Shown piece by piece: positions 8,131-17,019 of a stretch of DNA of 64,000 nucleotides. This DNA is from Corynebacterium variabile (GTDB taxonomy: Bacteria > Actinomycetota > Actinomycetes > Mycobacteriales > Mycobacteriaceae), in the NCBI RefSeq assembly GCF_006539825.1, contig NZ_BJNT01000019.1:19884-83883 (forward strand), read 5' to 3'. The translations under genes and the position numbers were made by a program. The notes under the pieces were generated by a model. That model was not told where the DNA came from, did not search any database, and was given only the letters and a program-made list of their open reading frames with translations. The number at the start of each line of letters is the position of its first letter. The stretch's first letter is position 1.

Positions 8131-9846
8131 TCAGCGCTGGAGAGCACGCACCTGCACGCGGAGTGCCTCGCCGACCCGCTTGCCGGAGTGGATGCAGCCG
8201 CCGAGGAAGGTGCCCTCCAGCGCATTCTTCCCGTGCATGCCGCCACCACCGAAACCGGCGACCTCACCGGCGGCGTAGAGCCCGGGCAGTACCGAGCCGT
8301 CGGAGCGCAGGCAGCGTCCCGACAGGTCGGTCTCGATGCCACCGAGGGTCTTGCGGGTGAGCACCCGCAGTCGCACCGCGATCAACGGTCCGTGCTTCTC
8401 GTCGAGCAGGCGGTGCGGGGACGCGGCGCGGACGATCTTGTCGCCGAGGAACTTCCGCGCGGTGTGGATGTAGTTGACCTGGGCGTCCTTGCTGAACTTG
8501 TTGTCGATCTGACTGTCCCGGTCCTCCACCTGACGGCGCAGGTGGTCGACGTCGATGAGAGGTGCGTCCGGGTTCTCCGCGTATGCGAGGTCGTTCATCC
8601 CCGTGACGAGGGCGTCAAGGTCATTGGCGATGACCCAGTCCTCGCCGTGGTCCATGAAGTTCTGGACCGCGACGTGCATGCCGGGTCCGATCTTGCCGAG
8701 GAGCTTGCGGAACTCCTTGTCGGTGAGGTCGGGGTTCTGCTCCGAGCCGGAGAAGATGAACTCCTTGCCGGCGACGGATTTGTCCAGCACGAACCAGCTG
8801 TAGCCGTGACCGGTGCGGCCGATGTGGGCCAGGGCAGCGAGGTTGTCCGAACCGGGGAAGAGGTTGGTGGGCAGGCGGTCACCGGCGGCATCGAACCACA
8901 GTGAGCTCGGACCGGGGATGATCCGGATGCCGTGGTTGGGCCAGATGGGGTCCCAGTTCTTCATGCCTTCGGTGTAGTGCCACATCCGGTCGGTGTTGAC
9001 GGTGGACGCACCGGCCTCCTCGGAGATGCCGATCATCCGTCCGTCAACGTGGGCGGGGACGCCGGTGACCAGGCCCTCCGGGCACTCGCCCCACCGGTCG
9101 GTCGGCCAGGACTTCCTGACCAGGTCGAGGTTTCCTCCGATACCGCCGGAGGTGACGACGACCGCGGCGCCCCGGATGTCGAAGGTGTCGACGACCTCCC
9201 GGGAGGACTCGACGCCACGCGGAAGGTCGTCACAGGGTTCGAGGATGCTCCCCTTGACGCCGACGACGCGTCGGATGCCGTTGGCGTCCCCCTCGACGGT
9301 GAGTTCGTCGACGCGGTGACGGAAGGCGAAGGTCACCCGACCTGCCTTCTCCGCCTCGAGCAGCGGCTCGCGGAAGACACGGACGACCTCGGGCCCGGTG
9401 CCCCAGGTGAGGTGGAAGCGGGGCACGGAGTTTCCGTGGCCGGAGGCGTCACCGCTGCCACGCTCGGCCCAGCCGACCGTCGGCAGGACGTTGAGACCGA
9501 GGCCCTTGAGATAGTCGCGCTTCTGGGTGGCCGCGAAGTGGACGTAGGCACGGCCCCACTCGCGGGCCCAGTGGTCGTTGCCGCCGGGGGCGGTGTCCTC
9601 GTAGTCCGCGGAGTTCTCCCAGTCCCGCCATGCGAGATCCTCGGAGTCTTTCACACCCATGAGCCGCTGCTCGGGGCTTCCGACGTAGAACAGTCCACCG
9701 AGCGACCAGAAGGCCTGTCCCCCGAGGTTGTTGCGGTTCTCCTGGTCCAGCACCAGGACCTTGAGCCCCGCCTTCTGCGCCTCATGGGCGGCGACCATGC
9801 CGGCGAGTCCGCAGCCGACGACGATGACATCAGTTCTCTCTCCCAT
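8131..9846 (-). CDS. FAD-binding dehydrogenase (KstD / fumarate-reductase flavoprotein fold)
   Basis: 571 residues. The N-terminal DVIVVGCGLAGMVAAHEAQKAG is the FAD dinucleotide fold with LDQE as the ribose-binding acid; the C-terminal LPGLYAAGEVAGFGGGGMHGKNALEGTFLGGC closes the FAD site. The family includes 3-ketosteroid dehydrogenases and fumarate reductase flavoproteins, and proteins of this length are usually labelled FAD-binding dehydrogenase with no known substrate. It is divergent from an MHS transporter, and the shared region has two palindromes, so the transporter may import the dehydrogenase substrate. That link is inference. Confidence 0.75.
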   Translation of the reverse strand: MGERTDVIVVGCGLAGMVAAHEAQKAGLKVLVLDQENRNNLGGQAFWSLGGLFYVGSPEQRLMGVKDSEDLAWRDWENSADYEDTAPGGNDHWAREWGRAYVHFAATQKRDYLKGLGLNVLPTVGWAERGSGDASGHGNSVPRFHLTWGTGPEVVRVFREPLLEAEKAGRVTFAFRHRVDELTVEGDANGIRRVVGVKGSILEPCDDLPRGVESSREVVDTFDIRGAAVVVTSGGIGGNLDLVRKSWPTDRWGECPEGLVTGVPAHVDGRMIGISEEAGASTVNTDRMWHYTEGMKNWDPIWPNHGIRIIPGPSSLWFDAAGDRLPTNLFPGSDNLAALAHIGRTGHGYSWFVLDKSVAGKEFIFSGSEQNPDLTDKEFRKLLGKIGPGMHVAVQNFMDHGEDWVIANDLDALVTGMNDLAYAENPDAPLIDVDHLRRQVEDRDSQIDNKFSKDAQVNYIHTARKFLGDKIVRAASPHRLLDEKHGPLIAVRLRVLTRKTLGGIETDLSGRCLRSDGSVLPGLYAAGEVAGFGGGGMHGKNALEGTFLGGCIHSGKRVGEALRVQVRALQR

Positions 9847-9854
9847 GGCGAACT

Positions 9855-9860
9855 ATCCTA
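9855..9860 (-). promoter_or_regulatory. -10 box of leaderless FAD-dehydrogenase promoter
   Basis: Minus-strand TAGGAT, 8 nt before the ATG at 9846; no ribosome binding site between them. Confidence 0.4.
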
Positions 9861-9934
9861 TGGACCGCCCGTGCACCCTGCAGCAAGTTAACGACATTAA
9901 TTCGAATTCAGCTTCAGTCTCATACTTTAGGAAC

Positions 9935-9963
9935 TTGACGCTCACAATGTGAGAGAGTAGTTT
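9935..9963 (+). promoter_or_regulatory. Promoter of MHS transporter gene
   Basis: TTGACG (9935-9940) and TAGTTT (9958-9963) are separated by exactly 17 bp, one of the best -35/-10 pairs in the window. The 17-bp spacer is almost filled by a perfect palindrome (9941-9953), a placement typical of repressor operators. Confidence 0.6.
9941..9953. promoter_or_regulatory. Operator-like palindrome 1 (CTCACAATGTGAG)
   Basis: Perfect inverted repeat with arms CTCACA/TGTGAG around a single A, lying between the -35 and -10 boxes of the transporter promoter. It shares the CYCAC-N3-GTGRG pattern with a second palindrome centred 44 bp downstream, suggesting one regulator with two sites. Confidence 0.45.
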
Positions 9964-9983
9964 CCCATTCACTGGCCCTGGCA

Positions 9984-9998
9984 TCCCACACAGTGGGA
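9984..9998. promoter_or_regulatory. Operator-like palindrome 2 (TCCCACACAGTGGGA)
   Basis: Perfect inverted repeat with arms TCCCAC/GTGGGA around ACA, in the untranslated leader of the transporter gene. Its 13-bp core follows the same CYCAC-N3-GTGRG pattern as the palindrome in the promoter spacer; the centres are 44 bp apart, about four helical turns. Confidence 0.4.
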
Positions 9999-10042
9999 GA
10001 CCGTCGGGGCGTACCTGACCCCGAAGAGAAGCGCCGCGAACT

Positions 10043-11431
10043 ATGACCTACACCCTCCAGCCCACCCCACCGCCTGAACCCTCGACCGACCGGACCGGTG
10101 ACAAGGCCCGGACGAACGGAAACAGCCGCGGGCGCGTGATCATCGCGTCCACCATCGGTACGACGATCGAGTTCTACGACTTCTACGCCTACGCCACGGC
10201 AGCCGTCGTCGTCTTCCCCGACCTGTTCTTCCCCAAGAGCGAGAACTCCACCGTCGGCCTGCTCGCCTCCCTGGCGACCTTCGGACTGGCTTTCGTCGCC
10301 CGCCCGGTCGGCTCGGTCCTCTTCGGCCACTTCGGTGACCGCATCGGACGCAAGGCCACGCTCATCGGCGCGCTGCTCACCATGGGTATCGCCACCTTCA
10401 TCATCGGCTGCCTGCCGACCTACGACCAGATCGGTCTGTGGGCCCCGGCCCTGCTCGCCCTGCTCCGCTTCTGCCAGGGCATCGGCCTCGGCGGAGAGTG
10501 GTCCGGCGCAGCCCTGCTGGCCACCGAGAACGCCGAGGAAGGCAAGCGCGCCCGGGCCGCCATGTGGCCACAGCTCGGCGCACCGTTCGGATTCCTGCTG
10601 GCCAACGGCCTGTTCCTGCTGCTTGTCACGATCATGAACCACACCGACGGTGACATCAAGGGAGACTTCCTCTCCTGGGGCTGGCGCGTGCCCTTCCTCT
10701 GCTCCGCCGTGATGGTGGCCATCGGTCTGTGGGTCCGTTTCAAGCTCGACGAGACCCCTGTCTTCCAGGAGACCCTCGACAAGGGCGAGGACGTCAAGGT
10801 CCCGACCAAGGAGGTCTTCCGGAACGCGTGGAAAGACGTCATCCTCGGCACCTTCGTCATGGTCTCCACCTACACCCTCTTCTACATCGTGACCACCTGG
10901 TTCCTGTCCTTCGGCATCGGAGACAAGGACGAAGGAAAGGGCCTGGGCATCGAGTACGAGCACTTCCTGGTCATCCAGCTCATCTCCGCCCTGTTCTTCG
11001 TCATCGGTATCCCGATCGCCGGCCACCTGGCGGACACCATCGGCCGGAAGAAGTTCCTGACCATCGCGTCCTGCCTCATCCTGGTCTACTGCTGCGCCTT
11101 CCAGCTCTTCCTCGACCCGGACACCGCCACCGGACTGAGCGCCGGTATCTACCTCTCCCTCGGCATGCTGCTCATGGGCCTGATCTTCGGCCCGATGTCC
11201 GCCGTGCTCCCGGAGATGTTCCCCACCAACGTGCGCTACACCGGCTCCGGAATCGCCTACAATTTCGCGTCCATCCTCGGTGCCGCCATCGCCCCGTTCA
11301 TCGCCGTGGCCCTGGCCACCAGCTACGGCCCCTGGGCCGTGGGCGTCTACCTCGGCGTGGTGACGGTGATCTCGCTCGTCGCCATCCGTGTCATGCGGGA
11401 GACCAGGGACATCGACCTCTACAGCGTCTGA
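10043..11431 (+). CDS. MFS transporter of the metabolite:H+ symporter (MHS) family
   Basis: 462 residues with about twelve membrane segments. The first segment carries TIEFYDFYAY, typical of MHS proteins such as ShiA and ProP, and the loop-2 motif GHFGDRIGRKATL follows, with LRFCQGIGLGGEWSGA in segment 4 and a second-half GHLADTIGRKK loop. It probably imports an organic acid, osmolyte or aromatic compound with protons. Divergent from the FAD-binding dehydrogenase. GAAGAGAAG about 10 nt upstream can serve as ribosome binding site. A GC-rich hairpin follows the gene. Confidence 0.8.
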   Translation: MTYTLQPTPPPEPSTDRTGDKARTNGNSRGRVIIASTIGTTIEFYDFYAYATAAVVVFPDLFFPKSENSTVGLLASLATFGLAFVARPVGSVLFGHFGDRIGRKATLIGALLTMGIATFIIGCLPTYDQIGLWAPALLALLRFCQGIGLGGEWSGAALLATENAEEGKRARAAMWPQLGAPFGFLLANGLFLLLVTIMNHTDGDIKGDFLSWGWRVPFLCSAVMVAIGLWVRFKLDETPVFQETLDKGEDVKVPTKEVFRNAWKDVILGTFVMVSTYTLFYIVTTWFLSFGIGDKDEGKGLGIEYEHFLVIQLISALFFVIGIPIAGHLADTIGRKKFLTIASCLILVYCCAFQLFLDPDTATGLSAGIYLSLGMLLMGLIFGPMSAVLPEMFPTNVRYTGSGIAYNFASILGAAIAPFIAVALATSYGPWAVGVYLGVVTVISLVAIRVMRETRDIDLYSV

Positions 11432-11459
11432 TCCGGCGGCTGAACCCGCATCACTTATC

Positions 11460-11488
11460 CGGCCCCGGAAGCACAGTTTCCGGGGCCG
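11460..11488 (+). terminator. Terminator hairpin after MHS gene
   Basis: Arms CGGCCCCGGAA/TTCCGGGGCCG (11 bp, perfect) with a 7-nt loop, followed only by TT. It lies 28 bp after the transporter stop. Confidence 0.5.
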
Positions 11489-11582
11489 TTGGCCTATTGT
11501 GGGTGGCGTTTCATTTCGCCGGGACGGCCCGCTGCCGTTGCCCAGGGCGTCCCCTCCCCTGACAAAGCGAGGCAATCGCTGC

Positions 11583-12236
11583 ATGTTCGACGTCGACAAC
11601 CTGTTGAGTTCCTTCGGCCTCGCAGGAATCATGATCATCATCTTCATGGAGACAGGCATCCTCATCGGGTTCATCTTCCCCGGTGACACGCTCCTGTTCA
11701 CCGCGGGGATCATGGCCGCGTCGGACAACCCCTTCGCCCCACTGTGGGCATTGTGTCTCTGCATCCCGATGGCCGCCGTCATCGGCGACCAGGTGGGGTA
11801 CACGCTGGGACGCAGATACGGCCAGGCGGCGCTGGAGTCCCGCGTCCTCAACTGGATCGGTCCGGACGCCGTGACGAAGACCGAGGAGTTCTTCTCCCGC
11901 TACGGGCCCTTCACCGTGCTCATCGCCCGGTTCATCGCGGTCGTCCGCACCCTCGCCCCCCTCGTCGCCGGCATCGCGAAGATGCCCCGCGCGGCCTTCA
12001 CTTTCTGGTCGGTCATCGGCTGTTTCGCCTGGGGAGCCGGGATCACCGTGCTGGGATTCCTGCTCGGCGGTATCCCCTTCGTCCGTGACTACCTCGACCT
12101 GATCGTCATCGTGGGCGTCGGTGCAGTACTTCTCCCCGTCGCGGTGAAGGTCACCCGGATGCAGCTCCATGCCCGCCGTGAGCGCCGGAACATGCGTCAA
12201 CGGTTCGCCGGCGACAGCGACGCAGAAGATCAGTGA
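11583..12236 (+). CDS. DedA-family membrane protein
   Basis: 217 residues. Family features are the acidic membrane helix ETGILIGFIFPGDTLL, the G.....GD..GY..GRR.G loop (here IGDQVGYTLGRRYG), and the amphipathic reentrant region RFIAVVRTLAPLVAGIAKMPR with the conserved arginines. DedA proteins are proton-driven or lipid-scramblase-like proteins linked to envelope integrity and recycling of undecaprenyl-phosphate; in corynebacteria the exact role is open. GCGAGG 7 nt before the ATG supports the start at 11583. A TATTGT box at 11495-11500 is a possible -10. Convergent with the methyltransferase gene. Confidence 0.85.
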   Translation: MFDVDNLLSSFGLAGIMIIIFMETGILIGFIFPGDTLLFTAGIMAASDNPFAPLWALCLCIPMAAVIGDQVGYTLGRRYGQAALESRVLNWIGPDAVTKTEEFFSRYGPFTVLIARFIAVVRTLAPLVAGIAKMPRAAFTFWSVIGCFAWGAGITVLGFLLGGIPFVRDYLDLIVIVGVGAVLLPVAVKVTRMQLHARRERRNMRQRFAGDSDAEDQ

Positions 12237-12247
12237 CGTCAGAGACG

Positions 12248-13513
12248 TCAATGCCGTCGCATTACCAGCTGCACACAGTCCAGCGCGCCGGCATCCACCA
12301 GTGCCTCATGCAGTGCCAGCTGGTAGTCCCACAGCCGGCGGTAGACCGGATCGAAGCCGGCGGCGGCGGCCTGCCGTTCGCGTGAAGTGAACACTGCCCG
12401 CCACAGCCCCAGGGTCAGCGCCATATGCGACCCGGTATGGACCTCGCGGAGGAGTTCCAGGCCCGCCTTGTTGGCCTGTGCGGTCATCCGCACCGTCGTC
12501 GGGTAGCGCAGGGCCGGCCACACATAGGCACGCATGACGTCGAGACTCTGCGCCACCACGTCGTCCGCCAGTTCCGAGCCCCCGGCGTGGACAACCGACT
12601 GGATCACGGCGATCCCGTCGCGCGACAGCATGCGCTCCACCGCATCGAAGAACTGCCCGAGCCCCTCGTCCCCGAGTGTCTCGGCACGCTCCACGCTGAA
12701 CACCGCGTCATAGGTGCCCGACCACTGCCGCGGTGACGGCACCACGCCACGGATCGTCTCGACCCTGACTGCGCCACCGACGCCCGCGGCATGGGCACGT
12801 GCCCGGACAACCTCGGCGTGGTCGGGATCGGCGGTCAGCACATCGACGCGGGCACCACGGCGCGCCGCGATGACCGCCAACGCGCCACCACTGCTCGGCA
12901 GTTCAAGCACCCGGTCACCGGGACCGGTGCGCGCCATGTCGAGCATCCGGTTGGTCCGGTGGACCTGCGCATCATCGAGGTCTGCGCGCTCCACCACCGA
13001 CGGGGCGTCCATCCAGCTCTCCACCACCGGGGTGACGCGGCCGAACTGGGTGACGTCACGGGTCGCGGAGGTCCGCGTCCCCGAGGCGAACAGGGCCGAG
13101 CCGGTGGCGCGGGTCGCCCCGGTGTACAGCTCGACGAGCGCGTCCGGGAGTTCCCCGGTCCCGACCCCGCCGAAATCACGGCGCCTGCGCCGCGACATCA
13201 GGGCGCCGAGGCCGCTCTCCAGTGGCTGCGACAGCAGGACGCCCAGGACCTCCGGCAGCGGGTCGGCGATCCACTCGCCGGCCATGTACCCCTCCGCCAG
13301 ACCGAGCCAACCGTCGGCCACGATCCGGTCGAGGACGAGGCCGTCCCGGACGACGAACCGGGGACGCGCTCCCGGGGTCAGGGCGATGCCGTTGTCACGG
13401 GTGAGCAGTTCGAGACGTTCCCGCACCCGGGCGGCGCGCGAACCGAGAAGCGTCGCCTCCGGGCGCCGGACCAGGTCCGGCCACCGCTCGGGGTCGATGA
13501 AACCCTCGGACAC
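12248..13513 (-). CDS. Cyclopropane-fatty-acyl-phospholipid synthase-like SAM methyltransferase
   Basis: 421 residues. The N-terminal region (LDRIVADGWLGLAEGYMAGEWIADPLPEVL) matches the lipid-binding part of the cyclopropane synthase/mycolic-acid methyltransferase group; the C-terminal half is a class I Rossmann methyltransferase. The usual SAM motif LEIGCGWG is replaced by LELPSSGG and the YDAVFSVE segment follows, so the cofactor site looks divergent. The frame is open to 13882, but AAGGAG at 13520-13525 sits 6 nt before a GTG at 13513, which decides the start. It is divergent from ndh. Role in modifying membrane or envelope lipids is inferred from family only. Confidence 0.7.
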   Translation of the reverse strand: MSEGFIDPERWPDLVRRPEATLLGSRAARVRERLELLTRDNGIALTPGARPRFVVRDGLVLDRIVADGWLGLAEGYMAGEWIADPLPEVLGVLLSQPLESGLGALMSRRRRRDFGGVGTGELPDALVELYTGATRATGSALFASGTRTSATRDVTQFGRVTPVVESWMDAPSVVERADLDDAQVHRTNRMLDMARTGPGDRVLELPSSGGALAVIAARRGARVDVLTADPDHAEVVRARAHAAGVGGAVRVETIRGVVPSPRQWSGTYDAVFSVERAETLGDEGLGQFFDAVERMLSRDGIAVIQSVVHAGGSELADDVVAQSLDVMRAYVWPALRYPTTVRMTAQANKAGLELLREVHTGSHMALTLGLWRAVFTSRERQAAAAGFDPVYRRLWDYQLALHEALVDAGALDCVQLVMRRH

Positions 13514-13871
13514 CGGCAACTCCTTCCAGAAACTCTCGGTGCCGGCGCCCGGACACTGACCGGGGGCACCGACGGGGTGGTCTTCGCCTGTTGCAGGGGT
13601 ATTTTCAGGCACCCCTGTGGGGGCCTGACTCCCGCAAACGGACATCTCGCCCAGAAACGGGCGCCGGAGACGCACCCACGCTCTGAACAACTGGGAATAA
13701 ACCACTACACTAGCCGCATAACAACCGACGTTGCCGCCAGGCAGGCCGGGTCGACGGAAGAAACCGCCACCGACCACCTGCACGAGCTGCGGCCGATCAC
13801 AACATGCACGGTTCTGTACGGTGGCCCCACACAGGTGACCGACAGCTCCGTAGAGCGAGGAGACTGTTTCC
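13514..13871. other. 358-bp divergent intergenic region between methyltransferase and ndh
   Basis: No coding region is supported here. Candidate -10 boxes are TAGTGT on the minus strand (13707-13712), which would give the methyltransferase a leader of about 185 nt, and TACGGT on the plus strand (13817-13822) for ndh; neither has a clear -35. The part near the methyltransferase is GC-rich with a short CCCCT/GGGGG hairpin; the middle (13685-13730) is locally AT-rich. Confidence 0.4.
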
Positions 13872-15296
13872 ATGGCATCCACCCCGACCCGCCCCGCCGG
13901 CGGTCGTCACCACGTCGTCATCGTCGGAGCCGGTTTCGGCGGACTGTTCGCAGCGAAGCGCCTCGCGGACGCCGATGTCGACGTGACCATCATCGACCGC
14001 ACCAACCACCACCTCTTCCAGCCGCTGCTGTACCAGGTGGCGACCGGCGTCCTGTCCTCCGGTGAGATCGCCCCGACCATCCGCCAGATCCTGCGCAAGC
14101 AGAAGAACACCCGCGTGGTCAAGGCCGAGGTCCGCGACATCGACGTCCCCTCCAAGGTCATCACCGCAGACCTGGGTGGCCGTGAGGTCGTGCTGCAGTA
14201 CGATTCCCTCATCCTCGCCGCCGGCGCCGGCCAGTCATACTTCGGCAACGACCAGTTCGCCGAGTTCGCCCCGGGTATGAAGAGCATCGACGACGCCCTC
14301 GAGATCCGCGCCCGGATCACCGGCGCCTTCGAGCGTGCCGAGATCACCGACGATCCGGAGGAGAAGAAGCGCCTCCTGACCTTCGTCATCGTCGGTGCCG
14401 GCCCGACCGGCGTCGAGCTCGCCGGCCAGGTCGCCGAGATGGCGCACCGCACCCTGAACAACGAGTTCCGGGACATCGACACCAACAGTGCCCGGATCCT
14501 CCTCGTCGACGGTTCCCCGCAGGTCCTCCCGCCCTTCGGCAAGAACCTGGGCAAGAAGGCCCAGAAGCGTCTGGAGAAGCTCGGCGTCGAGGTCATCCCG
14601 AACTCCCTGGTCACCAACGTCGACCAGCACGGCGTCACCTGGAAGAACATGAAGACCGAAGAGGAGACCACCGTCGGCTCCTACTGCAAGATCTGGTCCG
14701 CCGGTGTCTCCGCCAGCCCGCTGGGCAAGATGGTCACCGACCAGATCGACGGTGTGGACGCCGACCGCGCCGGTCGCGTCCCGGTCGGTGGCGACCTCGC
14801 CATCGAAGGTCACAAGGAGATCTTCGTCATCGGTGACATGATGAGCTACAACCGCCTGCCCGGCCTGGCCCAGGTCGCCATCCAGGGTGGCGAGCACGTC
14901 GCCGACATCATCCGTGGCGAGGTCGAGGGCACCAACGCCCGCCCGGACTTCAACTACCACGACAAGGGCACCATGGCGATCGTGTCCCGCTTCTACGCCG
15001 TCGTGAAGATCGGCGACCGCGAGATCGCCGGTGTGCTCGGCTGGTTCATGTGGCTCGCCGTCCACCTCATGTTCCTCGTGGGCTTCCGCAACCGCTTCGT
15101 CTCCGCCTACAGCTGGGGCCTGAACTCCCTGTCCCCGAACCGCTGGCACCTGGTGGCCACCCGCCAGCAGCTCCACGGCCGCAACACACTGCACCGTCTG
15201 CGTGAGCTCGAGGACGAGAAGGGCATCCGCTCCGTCATGGTCCGCGACAACCTGAAGGTCGGCGAGGGCCGGGACACCAAGCCCACCACCGACTAG
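13872..15296 (+). CDS. ndh: Type II NADH dehydrogenase (NADH:menaquinone oxidoreductase)
   Basis: 474 residues, the single-subunit, non-proton-pumping respiratory NADH dehydrogenase on the inner face of the membrane. FAD motif HHVVIVGAGFGGLFAAKRL near residue 15 and NADH motif LTFVIVGAGPTGVELAGQVAE near residue 175; QPLLYQVATGVLS and LAQVAIQGG near the quinone site; the C-terminal region LGWFMWLAVHLMFLVGFRNR is the membrane anchor. AGCGAGGAG upstream is a strong ribosome binding site for the ATG at 13872. A very strong terminator follows. Confidence 0.93.
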   Translation: MASTPTRPAGGRHHVVIVGAGFGGLFAAKRLADADVDVTIIDRTNHHLFQPLLYQVATGVLSSGEIAPTIRQILRKQKNTRVVKAEVRDIDVPSKVITADLGGREVVLQYDSLILAAGAGQSYFGNDQFAEFAPGMKSIDDALEIRARITGAFERAEITDDPEEKKRLLTFVIVGAGPTGVELAGQVAEMAHRTLNNEFRDIDTNSARILLVDGSPQVLPPFGKNLGKKAQKRLEKLGVEVIPNSLVTNVDQHGVTWKNMKTEEETTVGSYCKIWSAGVSASPLGKMVTDQIDGVDADRAGRVPVGGDLAIEGHKEIFVIGDMMSYNRLPGLAQVAIQGGEHVADIIRGEVEGTNARPDFNYHDKGTMAIVSRFYAVVKIGDREIAGVLGWFMWLAVHLMFLVGFRNRFVSAYSWGLNSLSPNRWHLVATRQQLHGRNTLHRLRELEDEKGIRSVMVRDNLKVGEGRDTKPTTD

Positions 15297-15329
15297 TTCC
15301 ACCGCTCCTCGACCACCCCGGGGACCGCG

Positions 15330-15376
15330 ACCCGACCGGGTGGCCCACATCTGTGGGCCACCCGGTCGGGTCCTTT
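15330..15376 (+). terminator. Strong intrinsic terminator between ndh and thiM
   Basis: A perfect 20-bp stem (15330-15349 with 15352-15371) closed by a 2-nt loop, followed by CCTTTCT. It separates ndh from the riboswitch-controlled thiamin operon. Confidence 0.8.
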
Positions 15377-15413
15377 CTGCATGCCCGGGGTCTCCGGGTA
15401 CCCTGGGCACCAC

Positions 15414-15488
15414 AGACACGGGGTGCGCCACCGACGGCGCTGAGAGCACACCCGTCGAACCTGCTCTAGTTCGGACTAGCGAAGGGAA
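15414..15488 (+). promoter_or_regulatory. TPP riboswitch (THI element) before thiM
   Basis: The aptamer has all expected parts in order: ACGGGGTGCGCC, the GGCGCTGAGAGC bulge, CACCCGTCGAACCTG, and the closing AGTTCGGACTAGCGAAGGGA. These correspond to the pyrimidine-sensing CUGAGA loop and the pyrophosphate-sensing ACCUG/GCGAAGGGA elements. The terminal GAAGGGA is also the only plausible ribosome binding site for thiM, 7 nt before its ATG, so ligand binding should hide the site and block translation when thiamin pyrophosphate is plentiful. Confidence 0.93.
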
Positions 15489-15494
15489 TGTCAG

Positions 15495-16358
15495 ATGATT
15501 TCTGCACGCGTCGACCGTCTCCGGGACACCGTGCCACTGGTGCAGTGCCTGACCAACACGGTGGTCACCCAGTTCACCGCCAATGTCCTCCTCTCCGCCG
15601 GGGCGTCCCCCGCGATGGTCGACACCCCGGAGGAGGCCGCCGACTTCGCCCGCGTCACCTCCGGCGTCCTCGTCAATCTGGGGACGCCGACCGCCGCCGG
15701 GTACACCGCCATGCGTGAGGCCGTCCGGGGCGCCGGCGAGGCCGGCACCCCCTGGGTCCTGGACCCGGTGGCATGCGGTGGTGCCGCAGCCCGCACCTCC
15801 TTCGCCGGCGACATCGTCCGGCACCGCCCTGCCGCAGTCCGTGGCAACCCCTCCGAAATCCGCGCGCTGGCGGGGCTCGTCACGGGGGAGACCGGACCGT
15901 CCGCCGGTGGGCGCGGCGTGGACTCCACCGACGAGGTCGAGTCCGCCTCCGTGGCCGCGGCCGCCGTGTCCGCGGCGACCGGGGCCGTCGTGGCGGTCTC
16001 CGGACCACGCGACCTCATCGTCAGCACCCGGCCCGACGGCACCACCCGGACCACCCGGTTGACCTCGGGCGATCCGTTGATGCAGCGCGTCGTGGGGACC
16101 GGCTGTTCGCTCGGAGCACTGACCGCCGCCTATCTCGGCGCCGAACTGTCAGGTGCCACCGGCTCCACCGGCTTCACCGGTTCCGCCGGCCCCGACCTGC
16201 ACGCCGCAGTTGTCGCCGCGCACGCCCACGCCGGTGCCGCCGGGACCGCTGCGGCCCGGGAGGCGTCCGCCCCCGGCAGTTTCGCAGTCGCCTGGATCGA
16301 CCGGCTGTACTCGCTGTCCGCCGCCGACATCGCCGGATCGGTGAGCCTCGATGAATGA
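15495..16358 (+). CDS. thiM: Hydroxyethylthiazole kinase
   Basis: 287 residues. ThiM phosphorylates 4-methyl-5-(2-hydroxyethyl)thiazole for thiamin salvage. Motifs: [27 protein letters not shown] at the N-terminus, [22 protein letters not shown], and [14 protein letters not shown] near the anion hole. The stretch around residues 215-230 is a low-complexity [11 protein letters not shown] insert. The ATG at 15495 follows the riboswitch-embedded GAAGGGA. It overlaps thiE by 8 bp. Confidence 0.93.
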   Translation: MISARVDRLRDTVPLVQCLTNTVVTQFTANVLLSAGASPAMVDTPEEAADFARVTSGVLVNLGTPTAAGYTAMREAVRGAGEAGTPWVLDPVACGGAAARTSFAGDIVRHRPAAVRGNPSEIRALAGLVTGETGPSAGGRGVDSTDEVESASVAAAAVSAATGAVVAVSGPRDLIVSTRPDGTTRTTRLTSGDPLMQRVVGTGCSLGALTAAYLGAELSGATGSTGFTGSAGPDLHAAVVAAHAHAGAAGTAAAREASAPGSFAVAWIDRLYSLSAADIAGSVSLDE

Positions 16359-17019
16359 CTGGTCCCTCTACCTGGTCACCGATCCGCAGCTCGGTGGTGG
16401 ACCGGCACACGTGCCCGGTATCGTCGACGCCGCCGTGCGCGGTGGTGTCAGCGTGGTGCAGCTGCGGGACAAGGACGCCACCGACGAGGTCGTCACGCAA
16501 CGTGCTGCCCAGCTGAAGGACACACTCGCCGACCGGGTGCCGCTGTTCGTCAACGACCGGGTGGAGACCGCCGTCGAACTGGGGCTCCACCTGCACATCG
16601 GCCAGGACGACATGCCCTACTGTACCGCCCGTGACCTGCTGCCGTCCGGCTGCATGATCGGACTGTCGGTGGAGACCCCGGCCCACCTCGATGCGGTCGC
16701 CCGGGACATCGCCAACGGGATCCGCCCTCCCGATGTCCTGGGTATCGGACCGGTGGAACAGACCTCCACCAAGCCCGACGCTGCCGCACCCCTGGGTGTC
16801 GAGGGGGTTCGGACACTGGCCGCCCGGGCCCGCGTCCTCGGTATCCCCACCGTGGCCATCGGCCACGTCAGTACCCGCAACGGCGCCGCCCTGCTGCGTG
16901 CCGGAGTGGACGGCCTGTGCACCGTCTCCGCTGTCATGGCCGCTGCCGACCCGCTGGCCGCCGCGCAGGACCTGCGCACCCTTATCGATGACACACTCAC
17001 CCGTCAGGAGATCAAGTGA
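16351..17019 (+). CDS. thiE: Thiamin-phosphate synthase
   Basis: 222 residues, TIM barrel joining hydroxymethylpyrimidine diphosphate and thiazole phosphate to make thiamin phosphate. Visible: YLVTDP at the N-terminus, [53 protein letters not shown], and [10 protein letters not shown]. The start overlaps the end of thiM and the stop forms a GTGA overlap with the next gene, so the three genes are one translation-coupled operon under the TPP riboswitch. Confidence 0.93.
   Translation: MNDWSLYLVTDPQLGGGPAHVPGIVDAAVRGGVSVVQLRDKDATDEVVTQRAAQLKDTLADRVPLFVNDRVETAVELGLHLHIGQDDMPYCTARDLLPSGCMIGLSVETPAHLDAVARDIANGIRPPDVLGIGPVEQTSTKPDAAAPLGVEGVRTLAARARVLGIPTVAIGHVSTRNGAALLRAGVDGLCTVSAVMAAADPLAAAQDLRTLIDDTLTRQEIK

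Noticed and set aside
9920..11851. 643-codon minus-strand frame opposite the MHS transporter
   Set aside because: Antisense shadow rich in Asp, Glu and Gly; it crosses the transporter promoter and terminator.
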